Shown here: one piece after another, positions 41,982 through 49,696 of the stretch
Layout of the letters: each line of letters opens with the position of its first letter
Position numbering within the stretch: position 1 is the stretch's first letter
Assembly: GCF_004768545.1 (NCBI RefSeq)
Contig: NZ_CP038636.1
Span: 930,001 to 994,000 of the forward strand
Direction of reading: 5' to 3'
Origin: Cupriavidus oxalaticus
GTDB lineage: Bacteria; Pseudomonadota; Gammaproteobacteria; Burkholderiales; Burkholderiaceae
DNA length: 64,000 bases
Made by a program: the position numbers and the translations under genes
The notes under the pieces: generated by a model
Database searches by the model: none
Told to the model about the DNA's origin: nothing
The model's input: only the letters and a program-made list of their open reading frames with translations

Positions 41982-43076
41982 ATGAGCACGGAAAATCAAT
42001 TGCAATTCGTTGTAGAGCCTCACCCCCAACCCACCCCCGCCGATGAGATCGCAGCCAGGTTGGAAAACCCGACCTTCGGACGCGTTTTCACAGATCACAT
42101 GGTCACGATCCGTTGGACCGACGGTCGCGGCTGGCATGACGCCAAGGTCGAAGCACGCCGTCCTTTCCAAATCGATCCCGCCTGCGCAGTACTGCACTAC
42201 GCGCAGGAAATCTTCGAGGGCATGAAGGCATACCGTGGCGAGGACGGCAAGATCTCCCTGTTCCGACCGGAGGAGAACGCAAGGCGTTTTCGCGCCTCCG
42301 CTGCCCGCATGTCGATGGCCGACCTGCCCGAGGCCACATTCCTGCAAGCCGTGGAAGCGCTCGTCGATATTGACCGCGCCTGGATTCCGGGAAGCGAGGG
42401 GAGCCTCTACCTGCGCCCGTTCATGTTCGCCTCGGAGAGTTTTCTCGGTGTGCGCGCGGCGGCCGAGTATATATTCTGCGTGATCGCGTGCCCGGTCGGC
42501 CCGTATTTCAAGGCCGGCAAGTCGGCGGTGACCGTATGGGTTTCGGATCAATACACCCGCGCGGCCCCTGGCGGCACCGGCGCGGCCAAGTGCGGCGGCA
42601 ATTACGCGGCCAGCCTGATCGCGCAGACCGATGCCTCGGCCAAAGGCTGCGACCAGGTGGTGTTCCTTGATGCTGCGGAGCACCGCTGGATCGAGGAGCT
42701 CGGGGGCATGAATGTGTTTTTCGTGATGGATGACGGCTCCCTGCGCACGCCCCCGTTGACAGGGACAATCCTGCCGGGCGTTACCCGCGCTTCGATCATC
42801 GAACTGGCCGGGCACGAGGGTATTCCGGTCAACGAAGCACCATATGACTTCGAGTCGTGGCGCACGGATGCAGCCAGTGGCCGGGTTAAGGAAACCTTCG
42901 CCTGCGGCACGGCCGCGGTCGTCACCGCCATCGGGCAGGTGCGCCACGCTGGTGGAGAATTCACGATCGGCAATGGTGGGGAAGGCGAAGTCACGCAACG
43001 CCTCCGTTCGTTGCTGACCGGCATCCAGCGCGGCAGGATCGCCGACCCGTTCGGATGGGTCCATCACGTCGATTGA
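41982..43076 (+). CDS. ilvE: Branched-chain amino-acid aminotransferase
   Basis: A 364-aa fold-type IV PLP aminotransferase that interconverts leucine, isoleucine and valine with their 2-oxo acids using glutamate/2-oxoglutarate. CAVLHYAQEIFEGMKAYRGE and ISLFRPEENARRFRASAARM are family blocks. The PLP lysine lies in GGTGAAKCGGNYAASLIAQ. EELGGMNVFFVMDDGSLRTPPLTGTILPGVTR is the C-terminal PLP-phosphate region. Length and the PAAEYIF-type RAAAEYIFCVIACPVGPYF segment place it with the long BCAT2-like group rather than the 309-aa E. coli type. GGAA lies 8 bases upstream of the ATG. It stands alone downstream of the oxidoreductase remnant. Confidence 0.92.
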   Translation: MSTENQLQFVVEPHPQPTPADEIAARLENPTFGRVFTDHMVTIRWTDGRGWHDAKVEARRPFQIDPACAVLHYAQEIFEGMKAYRGEDGKISLFRPEENARRFRASAARMSMADLPEATFLQAVEALVDIDRAWIPGSEGSLYLRPFMFASESFLGVRAAAEYIFCVIACPVGPYFKAGKSAVTVWVSDQYTRAAPGGTGAAKCGGNYAASLIAQTDASAKGCDQVVFLDAAEHRWIEELGGMNVFFVMDDGSLRTPPLTGTILPGVTRASIIELAGHEGIPVNEAPYDFESWRTDAASGRVKETFACGTAAVVTAIGQVRHAGGEFTIGNGGEGEVTQRLRSLLTGIQRGRIADPFGWVHHVD

Positions 43077-43498
43077 GACCGGCGTGTCTGACATCAGCGG
43101 CACGCACGGAATCGGAAGCCAGTCCGCGCCGCGTTGATTCGGTTTGACGTCTATCCCCGCCCGCCTTGGCGGTCCGGTCAATTCCAACAAATACCGGGGC
43201 CGGTGCGCGACCTGCGTGCCGGCAAGCCCACCGCGAAGGGTGTTGTTGGTACGCCTGCCCACCAAGGAAACGCTCTAACTTATTGATTTATCGAACCTTC
43301 TGCTCAGGCGCTTCGACGGAGCATCTTTATCTTTACTACACTTCACGTTTACCGCTAACGCCAGGCACGTTCGCCGTTCGCCCGCAAGACGACGGCTTCT
43401 CGCTGAGCACCCATCCAATGGACGGTGCGCCACGGCTGGATGAGCCGATACGGGGAGCGGCCTCTCGCGCCGAACGGGTGGAGCAAGGAGAAACGACG
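43077..43498. other. Intergenic stretch without a supported gene
   Basis: The frame of the downstream ACT gene is open from 43166, but its translation here shows no family features and no strong start. An AT-rich patch near 43275-43345 may hold the ACT gene promoter; no clear hairpin or repeat was found. Confidence 0.5.
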
Positions 43499-43924
43499 AT
43501 GGAACTGCTCGTGGAACAAGTGGAAGTTTGGGCGGCGAGCATACCGGACAAGCCGGGTGGCCTAGCCGGGGTCCTGACGACCTTGCGCGATGTGGGGGCC
43601 GATCTGCAATTCATCATTGCCCGGCGCAGTCCGGACAGGCCTGGCGAAAGCGTCGTGTTTGTCACACCGTTGCAGGGAGAGCGCGAAATGGTGGCGGCGG
43701 CCATCGCCGGATTCAATCTCACGCAAAAGCAGCATTGCGTGCGTGTCATGGGCCAGAATATACCGGGCCTTGCCGCTGCCTTGACCGAGGACCTTGCCGA
43801 AGCGAGGATCAACCTCCGTGGTTTTTCAGCGGCGGTAATCGGTACGCAATTTGTCGCCTACGTGGCGGTCGACTCGCTGGCGGAGGCGGACCTGGCAGCG
43901 GACGTCCTCAAAGCCGTTGTCTGA
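43499..43924 (+). CDS. Stand-alone ACT-domain protein
   Basis: A 141-aa cytoplasmic protein with two ACT-like repeats. Repeat one is VWAASIPDKPGGLAGVLTTL through FVTPLQGEREM. Repeat two is VRVMGQNIPGLAAALTEDLA through FVAYVAVDSLAEADLA. The PDKPGGLA and IPGLAAAL turns are the usual effector-binding glycines. ACT domains bind amino acids and regulate enzymes or transport. No catalytic domain is attached. AAGGAG lies 8 bases before the ATG. It is 422 bp downstream of ilvE, and a link to branched-chain amino-acid control is possible but unproven. Confidence 0.78.
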   Translation: MELLVEQVEVWAASIPDKPGGLAGVLTTLRDVGADLQFIIARRSPDRPGESVVFVTPLQGEREMVAAAIAGFNLTQKQHCVRVMGQNIPGLAAALTEDLAEARINLRGFSAAVIGTQFVAYVAVDSLAEADLAADVLKAVV

Positions 43925-44196
43925 AGGAGCTCGCATGACGCGCTCGCGATAGGTATCGAGCCGCGTCGCGTGCTCCGGTTTGCTTGATGTGCGCAATGCC
44001 ACGGGGTCAATCGGCGAATGCACTCCACGCGACGGACCAGACTCCCGCCCGATCTCGTCCAGCGCCTGATTGGTCTCGAGCCTTTAGGCGCAGATACCGC
44101 CGGCATTGCTGGCCGCCAGGGTTGGCTCTGCTGCGCAAGGCGGCCTTACGATAGAGAATTGCCTGCGTCCTGTTGTTACCGCCGGTGCCTCTTGCC

Positions 44197-44544
44197 TCAT
44201 ACCAGCACGTGGCGTGTCTCTACAAAGAAGCGCTGAATTTCTTCTTCAATATCCGGATCGATCATTCTTTCCGGCCGATTTCCGTTCGGGCAGGCAAGCC
44301 TTGGGGTCGTGCCAAACAAGCGGCAAATCAACGGGCGCTCCGAATACACGCTACACCCCTTGGTATCCAGATGGGGGCAATTTAGGTTTGCCAGCGCAGT
44401 TTCGTGCTCGGCATCGCTCTTAACGGGAAGCCTCGACATCTCTTCGGTTGAGGTGGTCACCGGCCCACAACAGTCATGACATCCAGGGGTGCACTCGAAG
44501 GTGGGAATTCGCGAGCGAAGAAATCTGATCTTTTGACTATTCAT
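44197..44544 (-). CDS. YkgJ-family cysteine-cluster protein
   Basis: A 115-aa protein of the YkgJ family (PF03692), thought to bind zinc or an iron-sulfur cluster. Cysteines fall in CTPGCHDCCGPV near the N-terminus, CPHLDTKGCSVYSERPLICRLFG in the middle and LACPNG later. The sequence LICRLFGTTPR is the family hallmark. It is the last gene of a leftward trio with a 54-aa small gene and the DUF1275 fusion gene. The function of the family is not known. Confidence 0.85.
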   Translation of the reverse strand: MNSQKIRFLRSRIPTFECTPGCHDCCGPVTTSTEEMSRLPVKSDAEHETALANLNCPHLDTKGCSVYSERPLICRLFGTTPRLACPNGNRPERMIDPDIEEEIQRFFVETRHVLV

Positions 44545-44639
44545 TGGTGCAGGTATCAGACAGTCGGTCGGGAGCGAGCCGAGGTAGCGGAAGGCTGCGC
44601 GCTACGTGCGACCCAACTGTGCGCCGCAATCGAGTTCAA

Positions 44640-44804
44640 CTACCGTTCCCCCGGCTGTAATCCGAGGAATTCCGACGCCTCTTGCATAGCGCTCTCGGCC
44701 AGCTCACGAGCTTCCTCGCCTCCGCCGGGGGACATCAGGCCGACCAGCGCTGCGTAGAGCAAGTGGATCAGATCCACGGCACGGTGATACTGTTCGTCGC
44801 TCAT
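44640..44804 (-). CDS. Small hypothetical protein (54 aa)
   Basis: A short frame reads MSDEQYHRAVDLIHLLYAAL, continues with a short glycine-containing turn and ends ASEFLGLQPGER. It looks like two helices: a hydrophobic first helix and an acidic second one (GGGEEARELAESAMQ). GAGAG lies 6-7 bases upstream of the ATG. It sits between two genes on the same strand (DUF1275 fusion upstream, YkgJ downstream), so cotranscription is likely. I do not recognise a family. Confidence 0.5.
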   Translation of the reverse strand: MSDEQYHRAVDLIHLLYAALVGLMSPGGGEEARELAESAMQEASEFLGLQPGER

Positions 44805-44882
44805 GTCTTACTCTCTACGAAGCCATTGAGCCGTGTCATCAGCTCAGGTTTGCGCAACTTTGCGCCTGATCGGGCCGTCGTT

Positions 44883-46043
44883 TCAGGTGCTTCCCCGCCC
44901 GGGCAGATGTTGCACGAGCCAGATCATTGCCGACACCGCGGCAATGGCCCAGAGGATCACGATCACCAGCGCAGCAACGTGGCTGACGGGGCGATTTGCG
45001 GCCTCTGCGGCGGCTACGCGATGCTGGCGCATTACTTCCGCAGGAATCCATCGTATTGCCAGCAACAAGCCGAGCGGTACCAGCACCACGTCGTCCAGAT
45101 AGCCGAGCACTGGAATGAAATCCGGAATCAGGTCAATGGGCGACAAGGCATAGGCTGCGACCAGCAAGGCTAGCGCTTTCGCATACCACGGCGTGCGGGG
45201 ATCGTGCGCGGCCAGCCACACCGCGTGCACATCTTCCTTGACTGCCCGAGCCCAACGCCGGGAACGTGCGGCCAAATGAGGCAGAAGGTCCCGGCGCCAC
45301 AAGTGCAGGCGCACATCGTCGAGCACCGGAACCGCCGCGAGGGCGAGCAGCAAGGTTGCCAGGACAAGCGTGGCGCTGAACCCGACGTGCTTGAACCCCA
45401 AGGCGCCAATGACGCCGCCGGCAAAGAATAAGGCGACCAGGGTGATAAGTACCTGTAGCTTGTGCCGATTGGCGAGCACCAGTGGCTTGCTCGAATCGGC
45501 TCTGGACAGGTTGCAATAGAACAGCTTGCCCAGTTCGATACCGATGTCGGTGACCATGCCGGTCACGTGCGTGGTGCGGATCTCGGCGTTCGACAGCTTG
45601 GTGATCATGGCATTTTGCAAGCCCATGATGAAACAGAGCACCATGACCGTTGCTGGTACAAACAACCATTCGTGGTGCTCGAGATTGCTGCCAAGCAGGC
45701 CAAAACACACCAACAGCGCAGCTTCCAACATGAGCGGCAATGCGTATTCGCTATGCAGCCGCTCGCGCCGAGCCCAGTTTATCAGCACCGCCGAGCAGGC
45801 GGCACCCGCCAAAAACGACAGCATGGCCCCCAGGCCGTCCAGCATCAGCCAGAAACTGCCAAGCGCCAGGTTGTCGGCCATGGCGGACACGATCCCCGAC
45901 ATGTGAGAGGTGTACTGCTGCACGGCCAGGAAGCCTCCCGCGTTGGTCGCTCCGGCAACGAAGGCCAGGTAGCAGGCGAGTTGCCGATTGATCCCGGGAT
46001 TGCGCTCCTTCCCGGTGAGCTTACGCAGGTACAGGATTGGCAT
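44883..46043 (-). CDS. DUF1275 (YoaK-type) membrane protein fused to DUF1232
   Basis: A 386-aa integral membrane protein with two modules. The first about 225 residues are DUF1275: [31 protein letters not shown] and ALVALF-type segments give six or so membrane helices. After a soluble linker rich in arginine ([20 protein letters not shown]) the DUF1232 (YkvA) module appears as [20 protein letters not shown] and [20 protein letters not shown], followed by a last transmembrane helix. Each domain is usually a separate protein of unknown function. The start at 46043 is preferred because the extra 14 residues from 46085 are not conserved in the family. It follows the spermidine-synthase-like gene (end 46082). 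Confidence 0.85.
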   Translation of the reverse strand: MPILYLRKLTGKERNPGINRQLACYLAFVAGATNAGGFLAVQQYTSHMSGIVSAMADNLALGSFWLMLDGLGAMLSFLAGAACSAVLINWARRERLHSEYALPLMLEAALLVCFGLLGSNLEHHEWLFVPATVMVLCFIMGLQNAMITKLSNAEIRTTHVTGMVTDIGIELGKLFYCNLSRADSSKPLVLANRHKLQVLITLVALFFAGGVIGALGFKHVGFSATLVLATLLLALAAVPVLDDVRLHLWRRDLLPHLAARSRRWARAVKEDVHAVWLAAHDPRTPWYAKALALLVAAYALSPIDLIPDFIPVLGYLDDVVLVPLGLLLAIRWIPAEVMRQHRVAAAEAANRPVSHVAALVIVILWAIAAVSAMIWLVQHLPGRGST

Positions 46044-46081
46044 GGTCGCGTCGGTAAGGTGGTGTGCGCGGGGGGGCGGTG

Positions 46082-46912
46082 TCAATACCGAGTCTGCGAC
46101 CTTCCGAGCTTAGGCCAGAAGGCGCGATCCGACGCAAGCCGCTCGCCGTGCTTCAGGCGGCGAGCGGCCGCGGTCAGGTTCAGCGAATGCGCCGTTTCCA
46201 GGATGCGCGCACGCGCCGTCAGCGCGTTCAGGGAGGGCAGCTTGTGCGCACCTTTCCAGGCAAACAGCGTGTAGTTACAACTGTCTTCGGAAAGGGAAAG
46301 CGATATCGACTGACCAAACGAGGCGCTGACTTCCTCCAGGTAGAGCGGAATATCGGGATCGCTTTCGAGAAAATTCGCAACCAGCACCCCGGTATCGGTC
46401 AAGCGTGCATGACAGTCGGCATAGAAGTCCGCGGTGCCAAGCTGCACCGGCATGCCGTCGGCCAGGAAGCCATCCACCAGGATGACGTCCGGTCGCGCAT
46501 TCCGGTTCGAGACATATTCGGCGCCATCCGCGCAAACTACCTCGAGTCGCTCGTCATCCGGCGGGATGTGGAACTGGTCGCGCAGGGCAATGACCGCCGG
46601 ATTGATCTCAATGGCCACAATCCTGGTATTGGGTAGGTGCCGGTAGCAATATTTGGCCAGTGAACCGCCCCCCAGGCCGATCATCGAGATTCTGGCGGGC
46701 GTTGGGTGCAACAGCAGGAATCCCATCATGGTCCGGGTATAACCCAGCACGAGCCTGTCGGGATCCTTGCGCGACATGAAGCTTTGGGTGGCCAGCGCGT
46801 CGAAATGCAGTGACAGGGCGTGCTGGGTTTCCAACACCTGGGGCGTACCGTCGTTGGCCGCCTCGGCCAGGAATTTCAGATAAGCCTCGAACGAGGAGCG
46901 GTCGGCGTGCAT
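46082..46912 (-). CDS. Spermidine-synthase-like methyltransferase-fold protein
   Basis: A 276-aa Rossmann-fold protein of the polyamine synthase / SpeE-like group. The nucleotide-binding glycine loop is [20 protein letters not shown] near residue 78, the acidic ribose ligand is in [11 protein letters not shown], and the substrate-side aspartate lies in [14 protein letters not shown]. The classical SpeE DDG... motif is not obvious, so it may use a different amine or only bind decarboxylated SAM or SAM. SpeD is not in the window. It lies 13 bases after an HPr-like gene on the same strand, so the pair is probably cotranscribed. Confidence 0.75.
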   Translation of the reverse strand: MHADRSSFEAYLKFLAEAANDGTPQVLETQHALSLHFDALATQSFMSRKDPDRLVLGYTRTMMGFLLLHPTPARISMIGLGGGSLAKYCYRHLPNTRIVAIEINPAVIALRDQFHIPPDDERLEVVCADGAEYVSNRNARPDVILVDGFLADGMPVQLGTADFYADCHARLTDTGVLVANFLESDPDIPLYLEEVSASFGQSISLSLSEDSCNYTLFAWKGAHKLPSLNALTARARILETAHSLNLTAAARRLKHGERLASDRAFWPKLGRSQTRY

Positions 46913-46925
46913 CTGTCGGTTTCCA

Positions 46926-47198
46926 TTAGCGAGACTTGGGGAGCGCCTCGCCCCTCAACAATGCCGCGATAGTGACGACAGCGGCGGCCTCGTCCACGCC
47001 GTCCGCCTGGATGCCCAGGTGTGTCCCCACTTGAGCGGACAGGCGCATGACCTCCATAACGTTCTTGGCGTTTGCGATCCAGGGGCCGCTGGTGAGCAGG
47101 ATCTTGCACTCAAACTGATTGGCCGTGAAAGCCAACCGTGCAGAATTCCGGCCTTGAAATCCGTTGCCGGCAGTTACTTCTATCGTCACTTCTACCAC
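46926..47198 (-). CDS. HPr-like protein lacking both phosphorylation sites
   Basis: With the GTG at 47198 the product is 90 aa, the usual HPr length, and aligns end to end with HPr. TAGNGFQGRNSA corresponds to TAPNGLHTRPAA, so the active histidine 15 is glutamine (Q15) while Arg17 is kept. ANAKNVMEV corresponds to SAKSLFKL, so regulatory serine 46 is asparagine (N46). GIQADGVDEAAAVVTIAALL matches the HPr C-terminal helix. A longer start at 47267 would add 23 residues with no HPr counterpart. The GTG has GAGG 5 bases upstream. It cannot act as a PTS phosphocarrier and may be a docking or regulatory protein. Cotranscribed with the SpeE-like gene. Confidence 0.75.
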   Translation of the reverse strand: MVEVTIEVTAGNGFQGRNSARLAFTANQFECKILLTSGPWIANAKNVMEVMRLSAQVGTHLGIQADGVDEAAAVVTIAALLRGEALPKSR

Positions 47199-47312
47199 TG
47201 CGCCCTCATCAGAAAAAGGTGCCCTCAAGACTCGTTTGCGCGGGACCGCGCCCCTGCCAGCCTGCACACCGGGCCGATGGCATGCCGGCGCATCCTGGAG
47301 ATGTATATAATG

Positions 47313-47325
47313 ATAATGCCATTAT
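47313..47325. promoter_or_regulatory. AT-rich dyad upstream of RHH gene
   Basis: ATAATG-C-CATTAT is a perfect inverted repeat 23 bp upstream of the ribbon-helix-helix gene at 47349, within a strongly AT-rich stretch that would also hold its promoter. It is a good candidate autoregulatory site for the RHH protein. Confidence 0.45.
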
Positions 47326-47348
47326 AATATGATGACATTGTTAGACGC

Positions 47349-47558
47349 ATGGAATCCAAGACCGCCCGCCTGACCGTATTGATCGATCCGGAGAAAAAAA
47401 AGGCCTTTGAGGCACTCTGCGCCGCCCAGGACCAGACGCCATCCCAAGTCGTTCGCCAGATGATTCGCGACTATTTGCAGCGGTACGAGGTGGACTACGC
47501 CACCCGGCCGACGCTCGGCGCGCCGAGGTCAGTGGCGAAGGAAGTGGGTGATGCGTAG
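47349..47558 (+). CDS. Small ribbon-helix-helix DNA-binding protein
   Basis: A 69-aa RHH/CopG-Arc-type protein. The N-terminal strand MESKTARLTVLIDPEKKKAF is followed by two helices (EALCAAQDQTPSQVVRQMIR). The sequence is closely paralogous to the 91-aa RHH protein at 54810-55085 (MEQKTARLTLLIDPNKKAAF, then DLTASQVIRRFIRDYL). The pair frames the hyf-like cluster. No toxin gene is adjacent, so a toxin-antitoxin role is not indicated. A transcription-factor role for the hyf-like operon is plausible. Confidence 0.8.
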   Translation: MESKTARLTVLIDPEKKKAFEALCAAQDQTPSQVVRQMIRDYLQRYEVDYATRPTLGAPRSVAKEVGDA

Positions 47559-47620
47559 CAGGACGGGAGCCGGCCGGTGCCCACGCTCAAGTGCGCACCG
47601 CTGATGCCAGGGCCGGATCG

Positions 47621-48142
47621 CTAGCGCCGTGTGGCACCGGCCTGCCGAACGGCGCTTAGTATTCCGCGCAGGATCTCTATTGGCGGCGGCGGACAGCCCG
47701 GCACGGCTACGTCGACCGGGATCACGTTGGCGACACGGCCGCAGCTCGCATAGCTCTCGCCGAAGATCCCGCCGGTACAACCGCAGTCGCCTACCGCCAC
47801 CACCAGTTTCGGCTCCGGGGTTGCCGCGTAGGTGCGCAGCAGCGCCTCCTCCATATGACGCGAGACGGGCCCGGTCACCAGCAGCATGTCGGCGTGGCGC
47901 GGGCTGGCGACGAACTTGATGCCCAGGCCTTCGATGTTGTAGTAAGGATTACCGAGCGCGTGGATCTCCAGCTCGCAGCCATTGCACGAGCCTGCGTCGA
48001 CCTGCCGGATCGTCAGCGCCTGGCCGAGAATGTCGAGCAGTTCCCGGTGGATGCGCTGGATAGAGGCAGTCTCCCCCGCGCCGGGCGGCGCAGGCTCAGT
48101 GACGATGCCGGTGTGGGCGATTTGCTTGAGGATTTGCCACAT
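47621..48142 (-). CDS. hyfI: Hydrogenase-4-like small subunit (NuoB/HyfI homologue)
   Basis: A 173-aa iron-sulfur subunit of a complex-I/group-4-hydrogenase relative. Four cluster cysteines are C53 and C56 (GSCNGCELEI), C120 (VGDCGCTGG) and C150 (VPGCPPPP). They would hold one 4Fe-4S cluster next to the large subunit. The rest of the fold (NPYYNIEGLGIKFVASPRHA, LLVTGPVSRHMEEAL) matches NuoB/HycG/HyfI. Its start overlaps the hyfG stop by one base. Last gene of the six-gene leftward operon. No adjacent HycF/HyfH-type ferredoxin subunit is present, so the electron donor is unknown. Confidence 0.88.
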   Translation of the reverse strand: MWQILKQIAHTGIVTEPAPPGAGETASIQRIHRELLDILGQALTIRQVDAGSCNGCELEIHALGNPYYNIEGLGIKFVASPRHADMLLVTGPVSRHMEEALLRTYAATPEPKLVVAVGDCGCTGGIFGESYASCGRVANVIPVDVAVPGCPPPPIEILRGILSAVRQAGATRR

Positions 48143-49692
48143 CAGAGGTCGTGCCCCGCATAGCTGAGGTTGAAGGATTTGTTGATCAGCGGAAAGTCCG
48201 GCACGATGTTGCCGATGATGGCGTGCTCAAGCACCGGCCAGTTCTGCCACGACGGGTCGTGGCAATGACAGCGGAGGATGCGGCCGTCATCGGCAAGTTC
48301 GAGCGCGACGAGGACTTCGCCGCGCCAGCCCTCCACCCATCCCGCCCCAATGGCGGCGCCGGCGGGCGCTTGTAGCGCAAGTCGCGTGGCCCCATCCGGC
48401 AAGCCTGCACAGATGGCACGGATCAGTCGCAGCGACTCCAGCACCTCATCGAATCGCACCGCGACACGGGCGGCGACATCGCCGCCGCGGTGTCCGGCCA
48501 TTTTTACGGCAAGGCTATCGTAGGGCGGCCAGGCATGGTCGCAGCGCAGGTCCGCCGCTCGGCCGCTGGCACGTCCGGCCAGCCCCGTCAGCCCAAGCTG
48601 GGCGGCAAGCTGTGGCGTGACGCGGCCCGCCCCAAGAAAGCGGTCCTGCAGGCCCGCATGTTCGTCGTACACTGCGCGCAGCACGCGCACTTCCCGCTCA
48701 ATGCGGTTGCACTGCTGCCGCAAGCGCTCAAGCATGGCTGTCGTCAAGTCCTGCGCTACGCCGCCCGGTACCACGGCGTCCATCATCAGCCGGTGGCCGA
48801 AAGCCTCTCCGGACAGCCGCTGCCAGTCTTCGCGCAAGCGCGAGAATTGCGCCAATCCGAAGGCCAGCCCCGCGTCGTTGCCCAGCGCCCCCAGGTCACC
48901 CAGGTGATTGGCCACGCGCTCACGCTCGAGCATCAGGGCACGCAGCCAGTTTGCGCGCGGCGGGGGCGCACAGTCCCAGGCAGACTCGAGCGCCATGCAA
49001 TAGCCCCAGGCGTAGGCCACGGTGGAGTCGCCCGAGACCCGGCCGGCCAGACGGTAGCCCTCCAGCGGCGGCAGTTCGGTGAACCGCCGCTCGATGCCCT
49101 TGTGCGTGTAGCCCAGGTGTTCTTCCAGCCGCAGGACCTTTTCTCCGACCACGGAAAAGCGGAAGTGGCCGGGTTCGATGATGCCGGCATGCACCGGGCC
49201 GACCGCGATCTCGTGCACCCCGTCGCCCTCTACACGCACGAAAGGATAGTCGGCCGGCAGTTTGCCGGCCGTGGCCGCACTCAGCTGCGCGCCGTTTTGC
49301 AGCGGTCGCGGCCCTGGCGACCACAGGCCGTGGTCCAGCCAGGGCCGGGCGTCGTGGCTGCCGTGCACGGCGATACCCGCCAGGTCGGTCATGGCACGCT
49401 GCATTCGGCCTGCGCACGGGAATGCACTGCTCAGATCCGGCACGGTGGGCGCGACACCATCAAGCCGCAATTCGAGCCATATCAGTCCTCGCGGCATGGC
49501 ATACGCCACGCATGCGGCCAACGTACCGCCGATGGCGCTGCGGTCGGCGCCCCACAGTCCAACAAGGCGCCCACCCGCATCCGCCACCGCGCGGGCCGTG
49601 GCAGACCAGTCGTCTTGCCCGACCTGGCCGTGCCAGACCGGCAGCGGCGCAGGCAGCCGCGCCAGCTCAAGGCTGAGATCTGACAGTGTCAT
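48142..49692 (-). CDS. hyfG: Hydrogenase-4-like large subunit without Ni-binding cysteines (HyfG/NuoCD-like)
   Basis: A 516-aa fusion of a NuoC-like N-terminus (1-about 145) and a NuoD/HycE-like large subunit. In true group-4 [NiFe] hydrogenases the metal is held by RxCGxC and DPCxxC. Here the first motif reads RVSGDST (218-224), with serine at both cysteine positions (S220, S223), and the second reads DPSWQN (479-484), with serine and asparagine. There is no processing peptide after the second motif. LRLEEHLGYTHKGIERRFTE and NWPVLEHAIIGNIVPDFPLI are intact large-subunit blocks. It is therefore not a hydrogenase and resembles energy-converting hydrogenase-related (Ehr) proteins. Part of the hyfBCEFGI-like operon. 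Confidence 0.88.
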   Translation of the reverse strand: MTLSDLSLELARLPAPLPVWHGQVGQDDWSATARAVADAGGRLVGLWGADRSAIGGTLAACVAYAMPRGLIWLELRLDGVAPTVPDLSSAFPCAGRMQRAMTDLAGIAVHGSHDARPWLDHGLWSPGPRPLQNGAQLSAATAGKLPADYPFVRVEGDGVHEIAVGPVHAGIIEPGHFRFSVVGEKVLRLEEHLGYTHKGIERRFTELPPLEGYRLAGRVSGDSTVAYAWGYCMALESAWDCAPPPRANWLRALMLERERVANHLGDLGALGNDAGLAFGLAQFSRLREDWQRLSGEAFGHRLMMDAVVPGGVAQDLTTAMLERLRQQCNRIEREVRVLRAVYDEHAGLQDRFLGAGRVTPQLAAQLGLTGLAGRASGRAADLRCDHAWPPYDSLAVKMAGHRGGDVAARVAVRFDEVLESLRLIRAICAGLPDGATRLALQAPAGAAIGAGWVEGWRGEVLVALELADDGRILRCHCHDPSWQNWPVLEHAIIGNIVPDFPLINKSFNLSYAGHDL

Positions 49693-49696
49693 CGGT

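Noticed and set aside
43858..44196. Possible leftward gene right of the ACT gene
   Set aside because: Frames here are arginine- and serine-rich shadows without start signals, and none gives a coherent family match.
47349..47558. RHH protein as a toxin-antitoxin antitoxin
   Set aside because: No toxin-like small gene is adjacent on either side, and a paralogue leads the hyf-like operon, so a regulator role fits better.
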